A stretch of 64,000 bases of DNA from Taeniopygia guttata (GCF_048771995.1 NC_133060.1:889501-953500); one strand, 5' to 3'. Counted from the stretch's first letter, positions 35,001-45,411 are shown. Notes: generated by a model not told the origin, from the letters alone. Translations and numbers: made by a program.

Positions 35001-37476
35001 CTGGGGGGTGTGGGGCGGGCACGGGGGGTGTGGGGTGGTTACAGGGTGATATGGGGCGGTTACGGGGTGATATGGGGCAGCCCTGGGGGGGTGTGGGACG
35101 GTCACGGGGAGATGTGGGGTGCTATGGGGCAGGTATGGGGTGCTGTTGGGTGGGTATGGGGTGCTATGGGGTCGTTATGGGGTGATATGGGGCGGTTACG
35201 GGGAGGTTATGAGCCAATGAGGCAGTCACAGGGCGGTTATGGGGCAGTCACAGGGCGGCTATGGGGCAGTCACAGGGCGCTATGGGGCGGTTTTGGGGTC
35301 GCTATGGGGCAGCCCCACAGCCGCCCTGCCCCCCAGGTGCGCGTGTGGGTGTTCCCCGAGGGGACGCGCAACCACAGCGGCTCCATGCTGCCCTTCAAGC
35401 GCGGCGCCTTCCACCTGGCCGTGCAGGCACAGGTACGTGGGGCGCCGTGGGGCGCCGTGGGGCGGGACGGGGGGCTGGGGGGCGCTGGGGGGTGCTATGG
35501 GGCCGTTATGGGGCGGTTATGGGGTGCTATGGGGCTGTTATGGGGCTGTTATGGGGTACTGTTGGGTGGTTATGGGGTGCTATGGGGCCGTTATGGGGTG
35601 CTATGGGGCAGTTATGGGGTGCTATGGGATGGTTATGGGGTACTATGGGGAGGTTATGGGGTGATATGGGGTGGGTATGGGGTGCTGTGGGGCCGTTATG
35701 GGGCGGTTATGGGGTGCTTTGGGGTGCTATGGGGCGCTATGGGGCGGTTATAGGGTGCTATGGGGCCGTTATGGGGTGATATGGGGTGGGTATGGAGTGC
35801 TATGAGGTGGTTATGGGGTGCTATGGGGCTGTTATGGGGTGCTATGAGGTGGTTATGGGGCAGTTGTGGGGTGCTATGGGGACATAAGGGGTGGTTATGG
35901 GGTGCTGTGGGGCGCTGTGGGTCAGTTATGGGGCACTGTGGGGCGCTGTGGGTCAGTTATGGGGCAGTTGTGGGGCGCTGTGGGTCAGTTATGGGGCGCT
36001 ATGGGACGCTGTGGGTCCCCAGCGCTCGCTGCCCCACAGGTGCCCGTGGTGCCCATCGTCATCTCCTCCTACCAACACTTCTACAGCAAACGGGAGCGGC
36101 GCTTCACCCCCGGTGCGCTGTGGGGCGCTGTGGGGCGGCTGTGGGGCTGGGGGGTGGCTTTGGGGCGGCTGTGGGGGATCTGTGGGTCGCTATGGGTCAG
36201 GCTGCGGGTCCCACTGTGGGTCAGCCCCACATCTCCCCCCAGGTCAGTGTGTGATCCAGGTGCTGCCCCCTCTCCCCACACCGGGTCTGGCTGTGGGTCA
36301 CTGTGGGTCAGGCTATGGGTCAGGGGGATGTGTGGGTCAGGGATCTGTGGGTCAGCCCCACATCTCCCCACAGGGCACTGTGTGATCCAGGTGCTGCCCC
36401 CTCTCCCCACACGGGGCCTGGCTGTGGGTCAGGGGATCTGTGGGTCACTGTGGGTCACTGTGGGTCACTGTGCGGGATCTGTGGGTCGCTATGGGTCCCG
36501 CTATGGGTCAGGCTATGGGTCAGCCCCACATCTCCCCCCAGGGCACTGTGTGATCCAGGTGCTGCCCCCTCTCCCCACGTCGGGCCTGGCTGTGGGTCAC
36601 TGTGGGTCACTGTGGGTCAGGGATCTATGGGTCAGGGATCTATGGGTCAGCCCCACATCTCCCCCCCCCACAGGGCACTGTGTGATCCAGGTGCTGCCGC
36701 CTCTCCCCACGTCGGGCCTGGGCCCCGCGGAGGTTCCGGCGCTGACCGAGCGCGTCCGTGGGGCGATGCTGCGAACCTTCGAGCGGCTCTCGGCCGAGCT
36801 GCGGCCGCAGAGTGACCAGGGGAGTGACCAATGGAGTGACCACCACACTGACCACCTGAGTGACCGCCTGAGTGGCCAACAGAGTGACCGCGGGAGTGAC
36901 CATCACAGTGACCACCCGAGTGACCACCTGAGTGACCGCCCGAGTGACCAACGGAGTGACCGCCCGAGTGACCACCTGAGTGACCATCACAGTGACCGCC
37001 ACACTGACCACCGCACTGACCATCTGACTGACCGCCCGAGTGACCACCTGAGTGACCACCACACTGACCACCTGAGTGACCGCCCGAGTAACCACCTGAG
37101 TGACCACGGGAGTGACCAACGGAGTGACCGCCACACTGACCGCCACACTGATCAATGGAGTGACCACGGGAGTGACCACCTGAGTGACCACAAGACTGAC
37201 CCCGGGAGTGACCCACAGAATGACCCATGGAGTGATTCCACGGCCATGAGTGACTACTGGAGTGACCACCGGAGTGACCCCACGGCCATGAGTGACCAGC
37301 AGAGTAACCACCAGAATGACCGCCAGAGTGATCCCCATAGCGACCCCTGGAGTGACCCCCAGAGTGACCCCCAGAGTGACCCCACGGCCACGAGCGACCA
37401 CCAGAGTGACCCCTGGAGTGACCCCCGGAGTGACCCCCAGCGCCCCACGGTGCCCCACGGAGGGACCCCGCAGTGA
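32016..37476 (+). CDS. AGPAT1: 1-acyl-sn-glycerol-3-phosphate acyltransferase 1 (LPAAT-alpha) with long SDH-repeat tail, 6 coding exons
   Basis: ER membrane enzyme that acylates lysophosphatidic acid to phosphatidic acid. Exons: 32016-32200, 33365-33498, 34447-34622, 35337-35432, 36040-36112, 36674-37476; phases agree, giving 488 residues against ~283 in human. Residues 1-50 hold two hydrophobic segments ([29 protein letters not shown]). Motif I is NHQSSLD (N98-D104), the IDRKR motif follows in exon 3, motif III is FPEGTRN (from F171), and motif IV is VPVVPIVIS. The conserved domain ends near residue 267 (RLSAELRPQ). The remaining 221 residues are tetrapeptides of the type SDHL, SDRP and TDHH. 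The stop is TGA at 37474-37476. Copies of exon 1, 2, 3 and 6 edges lie in the introns. Confidence 0.95.
32201..33000. repeat. Four copies of the AGPAT1 first-exon tail with donor
   Basis: Segments at about 32313-32396, 32488-32572, 32695-32758 and 32887-32945 repeat 59-85 bases of the exon end (TGGCGCTGCTGGCCATCCCC, GACGTGGAGAACATGAA). Each is followed by GTGAG. The spacer is GATTTGGGTCAGTTTTGGGG. The copies lack an upstream acceptor equivalent to the authentic exon's. Confidence 0.92.
33499..34446. repeat. Copy of AGPAT1 exon 2 tail and four copies of exon 3 head
   Basis: At about 33655-33702 the last ~45 bases of exon 33365-33498 and its GTATGG donor recur. Four AG acceptors followed by GGATGATGGAGGTGCTCC and ~20 more exon bases lie near 33896, 34100, 34218 and 34329. 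Only the copy at 34447 continues into the full exon. The spacer is CCCCATAACCCCACACGTGCC. Confidence 0.92.
34623..36039. repeat. AGPAT1 introns 3 and 4: GGGGTGATATGGGGCGGTTAT array
   Basis: About 70 units of 11-22 bp with core TATGGGGTGATATGGGGCGG or TATGGGGTGCTATGGGGC, on both sides of exon 35337-35432. The G-run spacing is regular. I saw no convincing exon-edge copy in these two introns. Confidence 0.85.
36113..36673. repeat. Three copies of the AGPAT1 last-exon head with acceptor
   Basis: AG acceptors followed by ~50 bases of the last exon (CACTGTGTGATCCAGGTGCTG then CCCCCTCTCCCCAC) start at about 36243, 36374 and 36542. The authentic exon starts at 36674. The spacer unit is GTGGGTCACTGTGGGTCAGG. 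Confidence 0.92.
36811..37440 (+). repeat. AGPAT1: In-frame 12 bp coding minisatellite, AGPAT1 C-terminal tail
   Basis: About 50 units of 12 bp (AGTGACCACCTG, AGTGACCGCCCG, ACTGACCACC) keep the frame, coding S/T-D-H/R/Q-x. The complementary strand (CAGGTGGTCACT) matches the GGTCACTCAGG repeat of EHMT2 intron 3565-4012. Confidence 0.92.
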
Positions 37477-38245
37477 CCCCAGGCCTGAGACCCCCCGGGG
37501 GACCGGGCAGTGGGGCAGGGACTGACCCCCAAGTGGGGACAGAGTGACCCCCAAGTGGGGACAAACTGAGCCACGTGTGGGGCAGGGACTGACCCCCAAG
37601 TGGGGCCTGGACTGACCCCTAAGTGGGGCCTGGACTGACCCCCAAGTGGGGCCTGGAGTGACCCCCAAGTGTGGCCTGGACTGACCCCTAAGTGGGGCCT
37701 GGACTGACCCCCAAGTGGGCACGGACTGACCCCCAAGTGGGGACAAAAAGTGACCCATGGTGGGATGTGGGGCTGACCCCCAAGTGTGGCCTGGACTGAC
37801 CCCCAAGTGGGCATGGACTGACCCCCAAGTGTGGCCTGGACTGACCCCCAAGTGGGCACGGACTGACCCCCAAGTGGGGCCTGGAGTGACCCCCAAGTGG
37901 GGCCCACAGTGACCCCCAAGTGGGTCCTGGACTGACCCCCAAGTGGGCACGGACTGACCCCCAAGTAGGGCCCAGAGTGACCCACAAGTGGGGCCTGGAC
38001 TGACCCCCAAGTGGGCACGGACTGACCCCCAAGTGACCCCGCTGTGCCCCATAGCGGGCCCGGGCTGTGACCCACGGCGGGGCGTGGCCGGGCGTGGCCA
38101 GGGCGTGGCCGGTGCTGATTGGCTGCCGCAGCCAAGCCCCGCCCCCTGGGCGGTGCCGCGTATTTATTTTGGGGAGGGGGCGCAGATTTTGCCAAATATC
38201 CCCCCCCGGCTTTTAATAAACCCCCCCAAAACCGTGGGGCGTCGT
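37477..38245 (+). other. AGPAT1: AGPAT1 3' UTR with AATAAA at 38215-38220
   Basis: Positions 37500-38045 are about 28 copies of an 18-20 bp unit, GACTGACCCCCAAGTGGGGC. A normal-looking segment then leads to AATAAA at 38215-38220 (TTTTAATAAACCCC). Confidence 0.78.
38163..38168 (-). terminator. Minus-strand poly(A) signal AATAAA for the first zinc-finger gene
   Basis: TTTATT on plus reads AATAAA on minus, ~95 bp past the stop at 38261. It lies upstream (on plus) of the AGPAT1 signal at 38215, so the two convergent transcripts would overlap at their 3' ends by about 100 bp. Confidence 0.6.
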
Positions 38246-38260
38246 GACGTCACTGTGACA

Positions 38261-40825
38261 TCACTGTGACATCACTGTGACATCATCGGGCGGGGATGAC
38301 GTCATCGAAGGGGGCGGGGCTTTGGGAATTTTGGGGGGGGTTGGGACGGGAATTGGGCCCAAAACGCTCCAAACCACGACCGGGATTGAATTAAAACCCA
38401 AACCGGGAAAAAAAACCCAAACCGGGAAAAAAACCCAAACCAGGAAAAAAAACCCAAACTGGGAAAAAAAACCCAAACCAGGAAAAAAAACCCCAAAAAC
38501 CACCGGAAAAAAATTCCAAATTTTTACACCAGTAACACCAGTAACACCAGTAACAGCACCAGTAACACCAGTAAGAGCAGCGACACCACCAGCACCACCA
38601 GTAACGCCACCAGCACCACCAGTAATGGCACCAGTAAGACCAGTGACACCACCAGTAAGACCAGTAACGGCACTGGTAACACCAGTAACGCCACCAGTAA
38701 GACCAGTAATGGCACCAGCACCACCAGTAATGGCACCAGTAACACCAGTAACACCAGTAATGGCACCAGTAAGACCAGTAACGGCACCAGCACCACCAGT
38801 AACACCAGTAACGCCACCAGTAACACCACTAATAGCACCAGTAACACCAGTAATGGCACCAGTAACACCAGTAACACCAGTAATGGCACCAGTAACACCA
38901 GTAACGCCACCAGCACCACCAGTAATGGCACCAGTAAGACCAGTAACACCACCAGTAACACCAGTAACGGCACTAATGGCACCAGTAACGCCACCAGTAA
39001 CACCAGTAACACCACTAATGGCACCAGTAAGACCAGTACCACCAGTAACGCCCCCCGCCCGCCCCGCCGTGGCCCCGCCGTGGGTGCGCTGGTGCCGCCG
39101 GTGGTGCGAGCTGCGGCTGAAGCGTTTCCCGCAGTGGCCGCAGCCGTAGGGCCGCTCCCCGGTGTGGACGCGCCGGTGCTGCGTCAGCGTGGACTTGTCG
39201 GTGAAGCGCTTGCCGCAGTCAGCGCAGCCGTACGGGCGCTCCCCGGTGTGGATGCGCCGGTGCCGGGTCAGGTTGGACGAGACGTTGAAGCGTTTCCCGC
39301 AGTGGCCGCAGGCGAACGGCCGCTCGCCCGTGTGGACGCGCAGGTGCTTGGCCAGGTCCGAGCTCTGCCCGAAGCTCTGCCGGCACTCGCCGCACGTGTT
39401 GGGGACGCCGCTTCTGGTGGTTTTGGCGCTTTTGGTGCCGCTTTTGGTGGTTTTGGCGCTTTTGGCGCCGCTTTTGGTGGTTTTGGCACTGCTTTTGGCG
39501 CTTTCGGCGCCAATTTTGGTGCTTTTGACGCCGCTTTCGGCGCCACTTTTGACGCTTTTGGTGCCACTTTTGACATCGCTTTTGGCACCACTTTCAGCAG
39601 TTTTGACGCCACTTTTGGCACCACTTTTGGCACCACTTTTGGCGTCGTTTTTGATGCCGCTTTCGGCGCCACTTTTGGTGGTTTTGGTGTCGCTTTTGAC
39701 GCTTTCGGCGCCACTTTTGGCGTCGTTTTTGGCGGTTTTGGTGCCGGTTTTGGCGCGTTGTGGTTTTCCCGGTGCCTCCAGGCGTTGGCCGCAGTCGTTG
39801 CACTCGTGGGGCCGGCGTGGCATGAGGGTTTGGCCAGAGAGTGGACACTGGACGTCGGCGTGGGGCCGGTGGTCAGCCTTGAGCCGCTGGGAGTGCTTGG
39901 AGTTGTGGTCATTGTGGTCCGGCTGTCCTGAGCCGCACCGCTGACCGCTGCTGTGGTCAGTGCCATGTCCGGAGCTGCACTGCTGACCGCTGCCACAGCC
40001 CCACTGACCGCTGCTGTGGTCACTGCTGTGTCCAGAGCTGCCCCACTGACCGCTGCTGTGGTCACTGCCGTGTCCAGAGTCCCGCCACTGACCGCTGCCA
40101 TGGTCTGACTGTCCAGATCCGGTGTGCTGACCGCTGCTGTGGTCAGTGCGGTGTCCGGAGCTCCGCTGACCGCTGCCGTGTCCGGAGCCGTGTCCGGAGC
40201 CCCACTGACCGCTGCTGTGGTCACTGCTGTGTCCTGAGCCGCCCCACTGACCACTGCCACAGCCCCACTGACCGCTGCCGTGGTCAGTGCCGTGTCCGGA
40301 GCCGTGTCCGGAGCCCCTTTGCTGACCGCTGCTGTGGTCAGTGCTGTGTCCGGAGCCCCTTTGCTGACCGCTGCTGTGGTCACTGCTGTGTCCGGAGCCG
40401 CCCCTCTGACCGCTGCTGTGGTCAGTGCCGTGGTCAGTGCGGTGTCCGGAGCTCCGCTGACCGCTGCTGTGGTCAGTGCTGTGGTCAGTGCTGTGGTCAG
40501 TGCTGTGGTCAGTGCCGTGGTCAGCGCTGTGGTCAGTGCTGTGGTCAGTGCTGTGGTCAGTGCTGTGGTCAGTGCTGTGGTCAGCGCTGTGGTCAGTGCG
40601 GTGCGCGGCCAGCGCGGCGCTGCGGGCGAAGCTCTGCCCGCACTCCACGCAGATATTCGGGTGCTCCGCGCCCCCCGCCCCCCTCCTCACCGCCACCGTC
40701 CCCTTCCTCTTCCTCCCGCCCCTCCCCCCATCCCCCCCCGCCCCTTTGAGGGCTCCCCCCCCCCGCCCCTCCCCCTCCGGGGTCCCCCCTTCCCCTCCCC
40801 CACCCCTCCAGCGCTTCGGCGACAT
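38261..40825 (-). CDS. C2H2 zinc-finger protein with four consecutive fingers and repeat-derived flanks
   Basis: The frame from ATG 40825-40823 to the stop at 38263-38261 gives 854 residues, apparently in one exon. Residues ~1-55 are Gly/Arg/Lys-rich. A single finger follows (CVECGQSF ... HRTDH), then ~240 residues of TDHS, SGQ and GSGHS repeats. A damaged finger-like piece (HECNDCGQ) and an Ala/Lys/Ser/Thr repeat (SGAKSGAKS-type, ~100 residues) come next. Four canonical fingers joined by TGERPF/TGERPY linkers span about residues 477-585 ([32 protein letters not shown]). After the last His comes a [10 protein letters not shown] repeat and a Phe-rich end that looks like non-coding repeat read through. 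DNA binding is expected from the finger block. No BTB, SCAN or KRAB is seen, so I cannot give an orthologue. The C-terminus past ~39045 is doubtful. Confidence 0.75.
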   Translation of the reverse strand: MSPKRWRGGGGEGGTPEGEGRGGGALKGAGGDGGRGGRKRKGTVAVRRGAGGAEHPNICVECGQSFARSAALAAHRTDHSADHSTDHSTDHSTDHSTDHSADHGTDHSTDHSTDHSTDHSSGQRSSGHRTDHGTDHSSGQRGGSGHSSDHSSGQQRGSGHSTDHSSGQQRGSGHGSGHGTDHGSGQWGCGSGQWGGSGHSSDHSSGQWGSGHGSGHGSGQRSSGHRTDHSSGQHTGSGQSDHGSGQWRDSGHGSDHSSGQWGSSGHSSDHSSGQWGCGSGQQCSSGHGTDHSSGQRCGSGQPDHNDHNSKHSQRLKADHRPHADVQCPLSGQTLMPRRPHECNDCGQRLEAPGKPQRAKTGTKTAKNDAKSGAESVKSDTKTTKSGAESGIKNDAKSGAKSGAKSGVKTAESGAKSDVKSGTKSVKSGAESGVKSTKIGAESAKSSAKTTKSGAKSAKTTKSGTKSAKTTRSGVPNTCGECRQSFGQSSDLAKHLRVHTGERPFACGHCGKRFNVSSNLTRHRRIHTGERPYGCADCGKRFTDKSTLTQHRRVHTGERPYGCGHCGKRFSRSSHHRRHQRTHGGATAGRAGGVTGGTGLTGAISGVTGVTGGVTGAISAVTGVTGGVTGLTGAITGGAGGVTGVTGAITGVTGVTGAITGVTGAISGVTGGVTGVTGGAGAVTGLTGAITGVTGVTGAITGGAGAITGLTGGVTGVTSAVTGLTGGVTGLTGAITGGAGGVTGGAGGVAALTGVTGAVTGVTGVTGVKIWNFFPVVFGVFFPGLGFFSQFGFFFLVWVFFPVWVFFPGLGFNSIPVVVWSVLGPIPVPTPPKIPKAPPPSMTSSPPDDVTVMSQ
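38521..39045 (-). repeat. ACCAGTAACACC 12 bp array at the zinc-finger gene 3' end
   Basis: About 43 units (ACCAGTAACACC, AGTAATGGCACC, AGTAAGACC) lie directly after the last finger codons and stay in frame on the minus strand (G-V-T, G-A-I, G-L-T). The unit core CCAGTAACACCAGT also occurs in the EHMT2 intron array at 2442-3560. Confidence 0.88.
39930..40612 (-). repeat. CTGACCGCTGCTGTGGTCAGTG array in zinc-finger gene coding DNA
   Basis: Two in-frame repeats abut. Positions 40470-40612 are a 12 bp GTGCTGTGGTCA unit (coding TDHS). Positions 39930-40470 are longer 36-60 bp units encoding SSGQ-GSGHS. The 12 bp unit seems to have grown from the codons of the first finger's HRTDH end. Confidence 0.85.
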
Positions 40826-41060
40826 CGCCGCGCCCCAAAAAAATAAAAATAAAAATCAACCAACCCCAAAAAAACCCGAAACGCCCCCAAAAAAATAAAA
40901 ATAAAAATCAACCAACCCCAAAAAACCCGAAACGCCCCCAAAACCAGCCCCGGAGCAGCCGGGGGGGGTCCCGCGACCCCCGGGCCGCCCCCGCCGCCGC
41001 CGCCGCTCGGACAATGGGAAGGCGGCGGCGCTGACCCAGGAAGTTCAACCCCCGGGGGGG
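40826..41060 (-). promoter_or_regulatory. Promoter of the first zinc-finger gene, ETS-type core shared with its neighbour
   Basis: CpG-rich DNA (40960-41050) precedes the gene on the minus strand. TGACCCAGGAAGT at 41032-41044, within GGCGGCGGCG-CTGACCCAGG, recurs at 45564-45576 upstream of the second zinc-finger gene. Two copies of CCAACCCCAAAAAAACCCGAAACG lie between this core and the start codon, probably in the 5' UTR. Confidence 0.5.
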
Positions 41061-41064
41061 GAGG

Positions 41065-42652
41065 GGAGGGGGAATTGGGGAGGGGGAGGGGGCGGACAGA
41101 CCCCCCCCCCCCACCCCCAGGCCCCGCCCCCGCCTCGCCAGCCCCGCCCCCACCGCCCAAAATTTAACCCGGTTCGATTTAATGGGGGGGAGGGGCGGGT
41201 TTAGCGCTGTGCCCATCCCCCCCTCCCCCACCGCGACCCCTCCCCCACCGCCACCCCTCCCCAAAATCCCAAATTGTTTTTTGGGGAGGGGGAGGGGCAC
41301 AGATCCCACTGCGGCCGGCGGACACGGAGGGGTCTTTACTGTGGGGGGAGGGGCGGGACGCCCCCCCAGGGAGATTTTGGGGTCGTTTTCCCCAATTTTT
41401 GTCCCCCCCCGGCGACACCGGAGGGGTCCCGAGCAGCGGAGCGGGGGAGGGGAGGGGTCAGCCGAGGGTCCGGGATGGATTTTGGGGGGGCTGGAATGGA
41501 TTCGGGGGGTCCGGGATGGATTTTTTGGGGTCCGGTATGGATTTGGGGTGTCCGGAATGGATTCTTGAGGTCTGGAATGGATTCAGGGTGGTCTGGAATG
41601 GATTTGGGGTGTCCGGAATGGATTCCAAAGGTCCGGAATGGATTCCAAAGGTCCGGAATGGATTTGGGAGGTCTGGAATGGATTTGGGAAGTCTGGAATG
41701 GATTTGGGAGGTCTGGAATGGATTCAGGGGTGTCCGGAATGGATTTGGGGTGTCCGGAATGGAATCAAGGTGGTCTGGAATGGATTTTCGGGGGTCCAAA
41801 ATGGATTTGGGGTGTCTGGAATGGATTTTGGGAGGTCCAGAATGGATTTTTGGGGGTCCGGAATGGATTCCAAAGGTCCGGACTGGATCGGGGGGGGCTG
41901 GAACGGATCTGGGGGTCCCGGGCCCCCCCCAAACCGCGGGCACGGAAACGGCCCCGAGTCCTTTTCCTCCTGCCCCACCGGCCCGGGGGGGTCCCAGTCC
42001 CGGTTCCGGAGGTTTCCCGGTCCCGGTCCCGGTCCCGGTTCCAGAGGAATCCAGTTCCAGTTGTTTCCCAGTCCAGGTCCCAGTCCCGGTTCCGGAGGTT
42101 TCCCGGTCCTGGTTCTGGTCCCGGTTCCAGAGGAATCCAGTTCCAGTTGTTTCCCAGTCCAGGTCCCAGTTCCGGTTCCGGAGTTTTCTTGGTCCCAGTT
42201 CCAGTTCTGGAGTTTCCCCGGTTCCGGTTCCAGTCCCGGTTCCGGTTCCAGTCCCGGTCCCGGTTCCAGTCCTGGTTCTGGCTGTGTCCCAGTCCCAGTT
42301 CCAGTTCCAGATTTTCCATGGTCCCAGTCCCAGTTCTAGTTCCAGTTCCGGATTTTGCCTGGTCCCAGTTCAGGTCCAGGTCCCAGTTCCAGTTCCGGAG
42401 TTTCCCTGGTCCTGGTGCCGGTTCCGGTTCCAGTCCTGGTTCGGGTTCTTTCCCAGTCCCGGTCCCGGTCCCGGTTCCGGTTTTGCCCTGGTTCCGGTTC
42501 CAGATTTTCCCTGGTTCCGGTTCCAGTTCCGGTTCCGGTTCCAGTTCCGGATTTCCCCTGGTCCCGGTTCCAGATTTTCCCGGTTCCGGTTCCGGATTTT
42601 CCCGGTTCCGGTTCCGGTTCCAGTTCCGGTTCCAGTTCCAGTTCCGGTCCGT
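41065..42652. repeat. Repeat-filled 3' flank of the second zinc-finger gene
   Basis: Positions 41130-41460 are C-rich with CCCCTCCCCCACC strings and a possible minus-strand AGTAAA at 41335-41340. Positions 41465-41935 hold about 20 units of 23-27 bp, GTCCGGAATGGATTTGGGG. Positions 41985-42650 are a hexamer-based CCGGTTCCAGTCCCGGTT array, also containing CCAGAGGAATCCAGTTCC twice. Confidence 0.8.
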
Positions 42653-45411
42653 TCAGCCCAGGTGCAGCCGCTGGTGCCGGATGAGGGCGGAGCTTCCCCC
42701 GAAGCCCCTCCCACAATCCGCGCAGGTGAGGGGCGTGGCACCGGTGATGGGCGTGGCACCGGTGGGTGTGGCACAGGCGAGGGGCATGTCACAGCTGAGG
42801 GGCGTGTCCCCCATGCCAGGCGTGTCCCAGCGCAGGGGCGTGTCCGGGGCGTGGCCGCCCAGGTGCGCCAGGAGGGCGTGTCCCCGGCCCAGCCCCGCCC
42901 CGCAGCGGCCGCAGGTGTGCCCGGGCGCCGCCTTCCTCCTCCTCCTCCTCCTCCTGCGGCCCTCGGGCTCCTCCCCGTGGGCGTGGCGGTGCTTCAGGAG
43001 GGCGGAGCTGTAGCGGAAGCCCCGCCCACACTCCGCGCAGGTGAGGGGGCTCAGGTGAGCGCCCCGCCCCCGCTGGCCCCGCCCCCGGCCCCGCCCCGAG
43101 CACCGCCCCGGGGGGCGTGGCCGCTGCGGGGGCGGGGCCGGCGGGGGGGCGTGGCCGAACCCGCCCAGGTGCGCGCGGCGGCCCAGGTGAGCGCGGAGGC
43201 CACGCCCCCGGCGGGAGCCACGCCCACCCGCAGGGGGGAGGGGCGGGGCGGGGGGAGGGGACGGGGAGGGGGAGGGGAGGAGGAGGAGGAGGAGGGAGTC
43301 GGGCGTGGGGGGAGGGGCGGAGACTTCGGCCTCGGGGGCGGAGTCATCGGCGGGGGCGGAGTCATCGTCGCTCGGGGGGGCGGAGTCTGCGGAAAGCGGA
43401 AATTTGGGGGAAATTTGGGGGAATTTGGGTAATCGGTGGGAGTGGGGGATGATGGGAAAATTCAGAGGGAATTTGGGGGAATTTGGGGAAATTCGGGGAA
43501 ATTTGGGGAAATTTGGGGTAATCGGTGGGAGTGGGGGATAATGGGAAAATTCAGAGGAAATTTGGGGGAATTTGGGGAAATTTGGGGTAATCGGTGGGAA
43601 TGGGGGATGATGGAAGAATTCGGAGGGAATTTGGGGAAAAGAGGGAAAATTTGGGGTGGGGGAAATGGGGAAAAACGGGGAAAATAATGGGGGAAATAAT
43701 GTGGAAATGTGATAAAAAAAATGGGGGATAAGGGGGAAAAGGGATTTGGGGAAAAAGGGGGATGGGGAGAAAACAAACGGGAATAAAGGAGAAAAAAGGG
43801 ATTTGGGGAAAAAATGGGGGGAATAGAGAATTTGGGGAAAAGGGGATAAAGGGGAAAAAAGGGATGAGGAGCAAAAAAGGGAACAAAAAAGATAAAATGT
43901 ATGAGGGGAAAAAAAAAGGGGATAAAGGAACAAAAAAAGGATTGGGGAAAAAAGAGGATTAGGTGAAAAAAAGGGGAATACAAAAAAAAATTAAAAATGG
44001 GCGAGGGGGAAAAAAGGGGATAAAGGAAAAAAAAGGGATTTGGGGATAAAATTTGGGGAAATAAAAATGAGGAAGGAAAGGGGTCCGGGCTCACCTGGGG
44101 GGGCCACCCTGAGGATCTGCCACTCCTTCGAGTCGTTGGGGTCCGGCACCCCCAACTCCTCCTCGGGCTCCGGCCGGGACACGAGGTTGGGCCTGGCCAC
44201 GGGGAAATCTGCCAAAAAAAGCCAGAAATGGGAAATCAGAGGGGAAATCTGCCAAAAAACGGGAAATCAGAGGGGAAATCTGCCAAAAAACGGGAAATCA
44301 GAGGGGAAATCTGCCCCAAAAACGGGAAATCAGAGGGGAAATCTGCCAAAAAACGGGAAATCAGAGGGGAAATCTGCCAAAAAACCCAAAAACGGGAAAT
44401 CAGAGGGGAAATCTGCCCCAAAAACGGAAAATCAGAGGGGAAATCTGCCAAAAAACGGGAAATCAGAGGGGAAATCTGCCAAAAAACCCAAAAACGGGAA
44501 ATCAGAGGGGAAATCTGCCAAAAACCGGGAAATTAGAGGGGAAATCTGCCAAAAAAACCCCAAAAACGGGAAATCAGAGGGGAAATCTGCCAAAAAACGG
44601 GAAATCAGAGGGGAAATCTGCCCCAAAAACCCAAAAATGGGAAAATCGGAGGGGAAATCTGCCAAAAAACCCAAAATTGGGAACTCAGAGGGGAAATCTG
44701 CCAAAAAACGGGAAATCAGAGGGGAAATCTGCCCCAAAAATGGGAAATCAGAGGGGAAATCTGCCAAAAAACCCCAAAAATGGGAAATCAGAGGGTAAAT
44801 CTGCCCCAAAACCGGGAAATTAGAGGGGAAATCTGCCAAAAAAACCCAAAATGGGAAATCAGAGGGGAAATCTGCCCAAAAAACCCCAAAACATGGAAAA
44901 TCAGGGGGAGTTATTTTGGGGACAGGATTTTGGGGGGGTTATTTTGGGGCAGGATTTTGGGGGGGTTGTTTTGGGGAAGGGGATTTTGGGGCCGGGAATT
45001 TTGGGGGAATTATTTTGAGGAGGGGGATTTTGAGGGGGGTTATTTTGGGGAGGGGAATTTTGAGGAGAATTTTGGAGGAGGAATTTGGGGAGGGGGATTT
45101 TGGAGGGGATTATTTTGGGGGGAGGATTTTGGGGAGAGGGATTTTGGGGAGGGGAATTTGGGGAGGGGATTTTGGGGATGAGGGGGATTTGGGGAGGGGG
45201 ATTTTGGGGAGGAGGAGGAATTTGGGGAGGGGTATTTGGGGATGAGGGGCATTTGAGGAGGAGGAATTTGGGGATGAGGGGGATTTGAGGAGGGGATTTT
45301 GGGGATGAGGGAGGTTTGAGGAGGGGTATTTTGAGGAGGAAGAATTTGAGGAGGGGTATTTTGGGGAGGGGTCTCACCCAGCAGCATCAGCGCCTCGTAG
45401 CTCTCCTGCAT
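42653..45411 (-). CDS. KRAB-related C2H2 zinc-finger protein, 3 coding exons
   Basis: Exons in transcript order: 45411-45378, 44208-44095, 43386-42653; the joins are in frame and give 293 residues. The first exon begins MQESYEALMLL, and the second continues DFPVARPNLVSRPEPEEEL. This matches the end of a KRAB A box (QENYETLxSL) plus a B box; the front half of the A box is not encoded here. The third exon holds an acidic Asp/Ser/Ala stretch, a Pro/Arg-rich stretch and three separated C2H2 fingers (CAECGRGF...HRHAH; CGRCGAGL...HLGGH; CADCGRGF...HQRLH) without TGERP linkers, then ends soon after the last finger. A run of eight arginines precedes finger 2. Likely a nuclear DNA-binding protein; whether the short KRAB can recruit a co-repressor is unknown. 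Confidence 0.8.
43390..44090. repeat. Intron of second zinc-finger gene: GGAATTTGGGGGAA and GGGGAAAAAAGGG repeats
   Basis: Three ~75-90 bp units with AATCGGTGGGAGTGGGGGATG occupy 43390-43640. Purine-rich GGGGATAAAGGGGAAAAAAGG repeats follow to 44075. Confidence 0.75.
44212..45372. repeat. Intron of second zinc-finger gene: acceptor-edge array GGAAATCTGCCAAAAAACGGG
   Basis: Positions 44215-44880 contain about 22 copies of a 27-35 bp unit whose core GGGGAAATCTGCCAAAAA is the same as the acceptor edge of exon 44208-44095. On the minus strand each copy reads TTTTTGGCAG/ATTTCCCC, so each carries a candidate AG acceptor plus 8 exon bases. Positions 44900-45365 are a GGGGAGGGGGATTTTGGGG repeat. Confidence 0.87.

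Noticed and set aside
34623-36039. Possible telomere-like or G-quadruplex telomeric tract
   Set aside because: The TATGGGGTGATATGGGGC units are G-rich but not TTAGGG-based; this is an intronic minisatellite, though G-quadruplex formation is possible.
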